Shown: positions 58,303 through 64,000 of the stretch, in pieces | Position numbering within the stretch: position 1 is the first letter of the stretch | Layout: each line of letters starts with the position of its first letter | Assembly: GCA_026391675.1 (NCBI GenBank) | Contig: JAPLDQ010000030.1 | Span: forward strand, 1-64,000 | Source: Bacteroidota bacterium | GTDB lineage: Bacteria; Bacteroidota; Bacteroidia; Bacteroidales; JACABE01 | Length of the DNA stretch: 64,000 nucleotides | Direction: 5' to 3' | The notes under the pieces: generated by a model | The model's input: the letters and a program-made list of their open reading frames with translations, nothing else | Databases searched by the model: none | What the model was told of the DNA's origin: nothing | Position numbers and translations under genes: made by a program

Positions 58303-60981
58303 TTATAAAATCTTTTCAATCTTTACAGCACAAACCTTGGTTTCAGGAATCTTGGCAACAGGATCCACTTCACAAATAGTTAGTTCATTGGTTGGCGTTT
58401 CAAAGAAATGAAAGGTCATGGAAACCACTCCTTTCTGGCATATGTCTGTAATATGTGTTTTGACGCTTACTTCACCTCTTCTGGATAATACTTTTACCAT
58501 TTCACCGTCTTTAATATGAAAATGTCTGGCATCGTGCGGATTGATCTTCAATAATTCTTCTTTATCAAGTTCTCTTAAACCTTCCACTTTGCGGGTCATA
58601 GTGCTGGTATGGTAATGATAGAGGCTCCTGTCGGTAGTAAGGAGTAAAGGATATTCATCATCGGGCAATTCTTTGGACAGTTTATAGGTCAGTGGCATAA
58701 ATTTAGCTTTACCTGATGGTGTTGCAAATTTTTCTTTATGTAAATATTTAGTACCGGCATGTTCAGGAGTAGGGCAGGGCCATTGCAGGCCTTCATTTTC
58801 AATCCTGTCATAAGAAATACCGACATAGCTCGGTGTAAGGGCAAAAGCTTCTTTTGCTATTTCCTCTGCATTGCTGAATTCAAAACCTTTAGCCTGCATA
58901 CGCTTGGCTATTTCACAGCAAATCCACCAGTCGGGTTTGGAATCGCCAATAGGCTCTATGACTTTTCTTATGCGTTGTACTCTTCTTTCTGTATTTGTAA
59001 AAGTCCCGTCTTTTTCGGCAAAAGATGCGGCAGGTAAAACTACATCAGCATATTGTGCGGTTTCTGTCATGAAAATATCCTGTACCACAAAAAAATCAAG
59101 TTTATCGAGTGCTTTTTTTACATGATTGGCATCAGCTTCACTGATAACAGGATTTTCGCCAACCTGATACAAGGATTTTATATTTCCGTGTTCAATTTCG
59201 CTGATAATCTCCGTATGTGTAATGCCAATATTATTATCGAGTTTTACACTCCATGCTTTTTCAAATTTCTCCTGCGCAACAGGATTATTAACTTTCTGAT
59301 ATCCCGGGTATACATCAGGTAAAGCACCCATATCACAGGCTCCCTGAACATTATTTTGTCCACGTAATGGGTTAACTCCGGCTGATTCCTTTCCGATATT
59401 TCCGGTAAGGAGTGCAAGATTGCTTATAGCCAGCACATTATCTGTTCCATGGCTGTGTTGAGTGATACCCATTGCATAAAAAATTGCAGAAGGTGTGTTG
59501 GTGGCATACATCTTAGCCGCTTTTGCAATTTTAGCCGCAGGAACGCCGGTGATTTTCTCTACTTCTTCCAGAGAAAAATCTTCCAATGACTGTGTAAAAG
59601 TATCATAATCTTCACATCTTTCATTAATAAAATTCTTGTCAACCAAATTCTCATCAATAATATACCTTATCATGCCCAATAACAGGGCTACATCTGTGCC
59701 GGGATATTGTTGCAGAAATATGTCAGCATAATTACAAAGGTCAATTTCCTTGGGATTGGCAACAATAATTTTAGCTCCATTTCTTTTTGCTTCTTTCAGA
59801 TGAAGGGCAACAATAGGATGAGCAGCAGTAGTATTAGAACCTATAGCGAATATTGTTTTGGTATGAAGAAATTCATCAATGGAATTGGTCATTGCGCCAC
59901 TGCCAAAAGTTTGAACCAGTCCTGAAACAGTAGGAGCGTGGCATAAACGGGCACAATGGTCAATATTATTAGTACCCATGACAGCTCTTGTAAATTTCTG
60001 GATGATATAGTTATCTTCGTTGGTAACCCTGGCTGAAGAAAAGGCTGCAAATTTTTCTTTTTTACTGCTGCTAAATTTAGAAGCAACTAAATCCAGGGCT
60101 TCATCCCAGCTGGCTTCGACAAATACGCCATCTTTTTTTATTAAAGGTTGTTTCAATCTTTCAGGATGATTGATAAATTCATAACCAAAGCGGCCTTTAA
60201 CACATAACCTGCCTTTGTTTACAATGCTGTTTCTGTCGCCTCTTGAACTAATAATTTTATTTCCCCTGACACCCAAAAATATATTACAGCCAACGCCGCA
60301 ATAAGTACATACTGTTTTAACCTCTCTGGAAGGAATCTGCATGTTTTTAGGATAGAGTGCTCCAACCGGACACCTGACAACACATTCACCACAGGATTCA
60401 CAGTCAGAATCTTTTATTTGCCTGTTATCATATGAACTTATAATGGTATAAAATCCTCTTTTGCCGTAATCCAGCGCGTTAACGCCCTGAATTTCATCAC
60501 AGGTCCTTACACAGATACCGCATATAATACATTTGTTGTGATCAAGATTAAAGAAAGGATTAGAATCATCAATTTCAATATAATCCTTGATTTTACGCAT
60601 TCTTTCGAAGCGTTTTTGATTGATTCCAACATAAGCTGTAACTTTTTGCAGCTGGCAATAACTGTTTTTCATACAATTATTACAATCCTGGGTATGATTG
60701 CAGTGGATTAACTCAAGTGTAGTCTGCCGGATGTTGGTAATATCAGGGCTGTCAATAATTACATTAATACCTTCAGTTACAATGGTCTTGCAGGCTATAA
60801 TCTGACCCCGTTGTCCTTCAATTTCAACCATGCACATGCGGCAAACACCCGAAGGTTTTAAATCTTCGTGATGACAAAGATTGGGAATATATATATTGTT
60901 TTCGATGGCAGCTTCAAGTATGGTTTTACCAGCATCAGTAATTATTTTTCTTCCGTCTATTGTTAAATTTACTTTAGTCAT
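58303..60981 (-). CDS. fdhA: NAD-linked formate dehydrogenase, catalytic subunit (Mo/W, Cys form)
   Basis: The 892-residue protein holds a 2Fe-2S domain (Cys36, 47, 50, 64), an NADH-dehydrogenase G-type His/Cys cluster (His96, Cys100, 103, 109), two ferredoxin-type 4Fe-4S sites (CIICGICVRTC at 151 and CESCGECVVRCP at 194), a 4Fe-4S site (CTYCGVGC from 225, plus Cys260) and the molybdopterin domains. The metal ligand is Cys347 in ARLCHAPTV, so no selenocysteine is used. It oxidises formate to CO2, or runs in reverse, passing electrons to the NuoF/NuoE-like partners encoded upstream. Confidence 0.92.
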   Translation of the reverse strand: MTKVNLTIDGRKIITDAGKTILEAAIENNIYIPNLCHHEDLKPSGVCRMCMVEIEGQRGQIIACKTIVTEGINVIIDSPDITNIRQTTLELIHCNHTQDCNNCMKNSYCQLQKVTAYVGINQKRFERMRKIKDYIEIDDSNPFFNLDHNKCIICGICVRTCDEIQGVNALDYGKRGFYTIISSYDNRQIKDSDCESCGECVVRCPVGALYPKNMQIPSREVKTVCTYCGVGCNIFLGVRGNKIISSRGDRNSIVNKGRLCVKGRFGYEFINHPERLKQPLIKKDGVFVEASWDEALDLVASKFSSSKKEKFAAFSSARVTNEDNYIIQKFTRAVMGTNNIDHCARLCHAPTVSGLVQTFGSGAMTNSIDEFLHTKTIFAIGSNTTAAHPIVALHLKEAKRNGAKIIVANPKEIDLCNYADIFLQQYPGTDVALLLGMIRYIIDENLVDKNFINERCEDYDTFTQSLEDFSLEEVEKITGVPAAKIAKAAKMYATNTPSAIFYAMGITQHSHGTDNVLAISNLALLTGNIGKESAGVNPLRGQNNVQGACDMGALPDVYPGYQKVNNPVAQEKFEKAWSVKLDNNIGITHTEIISEIEHGNIKSLYQVGENPVISEADANHVKKALDKLDFFVVQDIFMTETAQYADVVLPAASFAEKDGTFTNTERRVQRIRKVIEPIGDSKPDWWICCEIAKRMQAKGFEFSNAEEIAKEAFALTPSYVGISYDRIENEGLQWPCPTPEHAGTKYLHKEKFATPSGKAKFMPLTYKLSKELPDDEYPLLLTTDRSLYHYHTSTMTRKVEGLRELDKEELLKINPHDARHFHIKDGEMVKVLSRRGEVSVKTHITDICQKGVVSMTFHFFETPTNELTICEVDPVAKIPETKVCAVKIEKIL

Positions 60982-61032
60982 GTATCTATTGTAATTAATA
61001 TCAAATCATTATTCTATAACCTACAGCTCAGC

Positions 61033-62919
61033 CTAAATGCCTTCTTTATTCCCGGCATTGCATTCTATTGCAGCAAATTTTACCGGACATTTTTCAAAGC
61101 ACATTCCGCACTTTATGCATAATTTCTGGTCAATCACATGAATTTCTTTGGGATTTCCGGTAATTGCATTAACAGGACAGGCTTTAAAACAAATATGACA
61201 GCCAGTACACTTATCATCTAAAATATCGTAATATTTTAATTCCCGGCAAACTTTTGCTGTACATTTTTTATGTATGATGTGATCTTCATATTCGTTTCTG
61301 AAATATCTTAATGTTGTTAATACAGGATTAGGTGCTGTTTGACCTAAACCACAAAGAGAGCCTTTTTTTATTCCTTCACCCAAACTTTCAAGTAGTTCTA
61401 TGTCTTCGATGTTACCTTTGCCGGAAGTAATATCTTCAAGGATATCCAGCATTTGTTTGGTCCCCATTCTGCAGGGAATACACTCACCGCAGGATTCTTT
61501 TTGTGCAAAGTCAAGGAAATAGCGGGCTACATCAACCATACAGGTATCTTCATCCATTACAACCAATCCCCCGGAGCCCATAATGCTTCCTGCCTTTGAC
61601 AGAGAATCATAGTCCATTGAAATATCCAGTAATTCAGCAGGAATACAGCCTCCAGAAGGACCTCCGGTTTGAACAGCCTTAAACTTTTTATTATTTGGAA
61701 CGCCACCACCTATATTAAAAATAATTTCTCTGAGCGAAATCCCTAAAGGAACTTCAATAAGCCCTGTGTTTTTGACTTTACCAACAAGGGCAAAGGTTTT
61801 AGTGCCTTTACTGTTTTCAATACCGTATTTTCCAAACCATTCAGCATTATTCTGCATTATTCTTGCAACAGAAGCCAGCGTTTCTACATTATTGATAATA
61901 GTTGGTTTTTGCCACAAACCGGAAATAGCCGGAAATGGAGGTCTTGGTCGTGGCATACCGCGGCTTCCCTCTATGGATGCTATCAAAGCGGTTTCTTCAC
62001 CACAAACAAAAGCACCTGCTCCTTCTTTGATTTTAATATGAAAACTAAATTTTGAACCTAAAATGTGATCACCCAATAAATTCTTTTCTTCAGCCTGTTT
62101 GATTGCAATGCGTAATCTGATTAAAGCCAGAGGGTATTCAGCCCTGCAATATATATAGCCATTAGTTGCACCAATAGCATATGCCGCAATTATCATTCCT
62201 TCAATTAATGAATGCGGATCGCCTTCAAGTAATGACCTGTTCATAAAAGCTCCGGGATCACCTTCATCGGCATTGCATATCAGATATTTTTTATCCCCTT
62301 TTGCTTCTCTGCAAAAAGTCCATTTACGCCAGGTTGGAAATCCGGCACCACCTCTGCCTCTCAAACCTGATTTTTTAATCTCTTCAATAACTTCTTCAGG
62401 CTTAATTTGAATGATTTTCTGAACTCCTGAATAACCTTTATTAGCAATGTAATGATTGAGGTTATTTGGATCAATAATGCCACAATTCTGGAGTACCAGC
62501 CTTTTCTGTGGTTTCATTACTTCGGTTTCACTAAAAACAGTAAAATCAGATTGCATCTCATTCCCCATTATTCCAATCAGCTTGTCTTTGTTAATGGTAT
62601 TATTGATAATATGAGACTGAACGAGTTCAGCTGCCTCATTGACACCTATTTTAGCATAACAAGCCAGTGGAGTATCAGGTTTGTAAACAATTACAATAGG
62701 TTCTAAATAACACATGCCAATACAGCCAACTTCTATTACATTACAATTCAGATTTTCCTTTTCCAGTTTATTTTTAAAAGCATCAATAACATCCATTGAG
62801 CCTGCAGAACGTGCACAAGTAGCATTCCCGACAAAAATAGCAGGGGTGTCACCATTCATCAATGCTGTCCACTCTTTTGTTGCATCACTTATTAATTGAT
62901 TTATATCCATTTTATCCAT
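61033..62919 (-). CDS. NuoF-like flavoprotein subunit of the formate dehydrogenase complex
   Basis: The 628-residue protein has an N-terminal thioredoxin-like 2Fe-2S domain (VGNATCARSAG, GCIGMCYLEP), the NAD/FMN core (SGLRGRGGAGFPTWRKW, ICNADEGDPGAFMNRSLLEG), an SLBB region, a 4Fe-4S site (ESCGECIPCRMG with SLCGLGQTAPNP), and a C-terminal pair of 4Fe-4S sites (CTGCHICFKACP, CIKCGMCFEKCP). This layout is that of HydB/HndC/FdhB-type subunits of bifurcating hydrogenases and formate dehydrogenases. It gives the complex its NAD(P)H site. A second ATG lies three codons downstream. Confidence 0.92.
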   Translation of the reverse strand: MDKMDINQLISDATKEWTALMNGDTPAIFVGNATCARSAGSMDVIDAFKNKLEKENLNCNVIEVGCIGMCYLEPIVIVYKPDTPLACYAKIGVNEAAELVQSHIINNTINKDKLIGIMGNEMQSDFTVFSETEVMKPQKRLVLQNCGIIDPNNLNHYIANKGYSGVQKIIQIKPEEVIEEIKKSGLRGRGGAGFPTWRKWTFCREAKGDKKYLICNADEGDPGAFMNRSLLEGDPHSLIEGMIIAAYAIGATNGYIYCRAEYPLALIRLRIAIKQAEEKNLLGDHILGSKFSFHIKIKEGAGAFVCGEETALIASIEGSRGMPRPRPPFPAISGLWQKPTIINNVETLASVARIMQNNAEWFGKYGIENSKGTKTFALVGKVKNTGLIEVPLGISLREIIFNIGGGVPNNKKFKAVQTGGPSGGCIPAELLDISMDYDSLSKAGSIMGSGGLVVMDEDTCMVDVARYFLDFAQKESCGECIPCRMGTKQMLDILEDITSGKGNIEDIELLESLGEGIKKGSLCGLGQTAPNPVLTTLRYFRNEYEDHIIHKKCTAKVCRELKYYDILDDKCTGCHICFKACPVNAITGNPKEIHVIDQKLCIKCGMCFEKCPVKFAAIECNAGNKEGI

Positions 62920-62967
62920 GCTAATTTTGTCAATTGTTAAATTGAATTCGTTTTAAACTCACACACT

Positions 62968-63429
62968 TTATTTTTTATCCGATTTTTTCTTTTTGAAAAG
63001 ATCTTCTATCTTTTGAGGAGTAAGGTCAGCATGGACTTTATCATTTACTGTAATACATGGTGCAAGGCTGCACGCTCCGATACAGGCAACGCTTTCGATT
63101 GAATGTTCCAGATCTTCAGATGTTTCGCCTTCTTTAATCCCTAAATTATTTTCAATTTCTTCCAGTATTCTGGGTGCACCTTTTACATGGCAGGCGGTTC
63201 CACGACAAAGCATGATATGTTTTTTCCCTTTAGGTTTAAACCTGAACTGAGCATAAAACGTCGCAACACCATATACTTTACTACGGGGTATCCGAAGAAA
63301 TCTGGAAATTTCATGCATAGCATTAACTGATAAATATCCTGCTTCTTCCTGTACTTTCTGTAAAATAGGTATCAGTTCTTCTTCACTTCCCTTGAAGTTT
63401 TCAAAAATATGGTTCAAATATTCACTCAT
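62968..63429 (-). CDS. NuoE-like 2Fe-2S subunit of the formate dehydrogenase complex
   Basis: The 153-residue thioredoxin-like ferredoxin subunit has ILQKVQEEAGYLSVNAMHEI, GVATFYAQFRFKP, and four cluster cysteines in two pairs, CRGTAC and CIGAC. It is the small subunit typical of NuoEF-type diaphorase modules and should sit with the NuoF-like protein. The first gene of the operon, it has a -7 box about 80 bases upstream. The C-terminus is Lys-rich. Confidence 0.92.
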   Translation of the reverse strand: MSEYLNHIFENFKGSEEELIPILQKVQEEAGYLSVNAMHEISRFLRIPRSKVYGVATFYAQFRFKPKGKKHIMLCRGTACHVKGAPRILEEIENNLGIKEGETSEDLEHSIESVACIGACSLAPCITVNDKVHADLTPQKIEDLFKKKKSDKK

Positions 63430-63511
63430 ATTAATAATTTATTTTGTAACTTTAATTCGTTAAAATTAATTTTTTTTTATTAATTTTAATTAAAATTTAT
63501 GTATTTAAATA

Positions 63512-63519
63512 CAAATTTA
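63512..63519 (-). promoter_or_regulatory. -7 promoter box for the formate dehydrogenase operon
   Basis: The minus strand reads TAAATTTG, a full TAnnTTTG match, in the 263-base divergent gap. No equally good box was seen for the plus-strand fhs. Confidence 0.5.
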
Positions 63520-63692
63520 ATATATTTACAAAAAAAATAAAAACTAAATTTTTATAATTATAAAATGCTCATGTTTATATTACAATATAGATATGAATAC
63601 ATCATAAGCATTCCATGTACTAAAATGTAAATATTAATTAGAAATAAATCATATAACATAAACGAAATCAATAATTTAAAAAAAGTAAACAA

Positions 63693-64000
63693 ATGAAATC
63701 TGATATTGAAATTGCTCAGGCAGTAAAACTTAAACCTATTAAAAAAATTGCTGCAGAACTTGGAATTGAAGAAGACCATCTTGAATTATATGGAAAATAT
63801 AAAGCAAAAATTCCATTGAATTTAATTGATGAAGACAAAGTCAAAAATGGCAAACTAATTTTAGTAACTGCTATTACACCAACTCCTGCCGGTGAAGGTA
63901 AAACTACAACTTCTATTGGTTTAACCGAAGGATTAAACAAAATAGGTAAAAAAACTGTAGTGGTATTGCGCGAACCAAGTTTAGGTCCTGTTTTTGGTAT
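63693..64000 (+). CDS. fhs: Formate--tetrahydrofolate ligase (partial, runs off the window)
   Basis: An ATG at 63693 opens a frame that runs to the window end (about 102 residues). It has the family start [28 protein letters not shown], the P-loop [16 protein letters not shown] and [10 protein letters not shown]. The enzyme makes 10-formyl-tetrahydrofolate from formate and ATP. Its divergent placement next to the formate dehydrogenase suggests linked formate use. The rest of the gene lies to the right of the window. Confidence 0.95.
   Translation, partial: MKSDIEIAQAVKLKPIKKIAAELGIEEDHLELYGKYKAKIPLNLIDEDKVKNGKLILVTAITPTPAGEGKTTTSIGLTEGLNKIGKKTVVVLREPSLGPVFG

Noticed and set aside
59940-59955. 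Possible selenocysteine at the formate dehydrogenase active site
   Set aside because: The codon at the metal-ligand position is a normal Cys codon (residue 347) and there is no in-frame TGA.

Overview
The window looks like the chromosome of a Bacteroidota bacterium. It is AT-rich. Many genes have the Bacteroidota -7 promoter box TAnnTTTG a short distance before the start codon, and Shine-Dalgarno sites are not obvious. It carries type IX secretion genes (porV, porU, a porP/sprF paralogue, gldJ, a PorD-like gene), Bacteroidota-type neighbourhoods (bamD, RNA polymerase omega/Rpb6, coaBC, porD, recN) and DUF4831/DUF4835 families. No tRNA, rRNA or CRISPR array was seen.

Layout. 1-7.2 kb: the tail of a transposase, then a minus-strand housekeeping run (bamD, rpoZ-like, coaBC, porD, recN, fabI). 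7.2-16.6 kb: pabA/trpG, a small polysaccharide set (GT4 glycosyltransferase, flippase, methyltransferase), a minus-strand mlaE-mlaF-cvpA cluster, a small lipoprotein overlapping a SprT-like protease, manC and pgk. 16.9-22.1 kb: a DUF4139 protein, a secreted unknown, and a compact operon of PqqD-like protein, ATP-grasp ligase and PLP decarboxylase ending in a strong terminator. 22.1-23.5 kb: an insertion sequence with reiterated ends. 23.5-28.8 kb: GH3 and GH29 glycosidases around a thioredoxin-fold protein. 29-35.4 kb: a Gate-domain membrane protein and an aerobic tyrosine catabolic run (hmgA, hpd, fahA, flavin reductase, Rossmann protein). 35.4-46.5 kb: TPR protein, recR, sodium symporter, DUF4831 lipoprotein, kdsA, an alpha-oxoamine synthase, hisS, WbuC-like cupin, ispF. 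46.5-58.3 kb: porV and porU (minus), then porP/sprF, gldJ, murF, anmK and an NhaD-like antiporter (plus). 58.3-64 kb: a three-subunit NAD-linked formate dehydrogenase facing away from formate-tetrahydrofolate ligase, which runs off the window.

The most interesting candidate for an undescribed system is the PqqD-like/ATP-grasp/decarboxylase operon at 19.3-22.0 kb. PqqD-type domains usually bind leader peptides of ribosomal peptides. No precursor gene is visible, but the decarboxylase itself starts with an extra segment containing a YxxPxI motif like the leader motif read by such domains. A second unusual pattern is a set of 7-, 8- or 9-bp tandem repeats that begin exactly at the stop codons of six unrelated genes, always in the same orientation to the gene. 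All functional statements are from reading the sequence and family knowledge; no searches were run.
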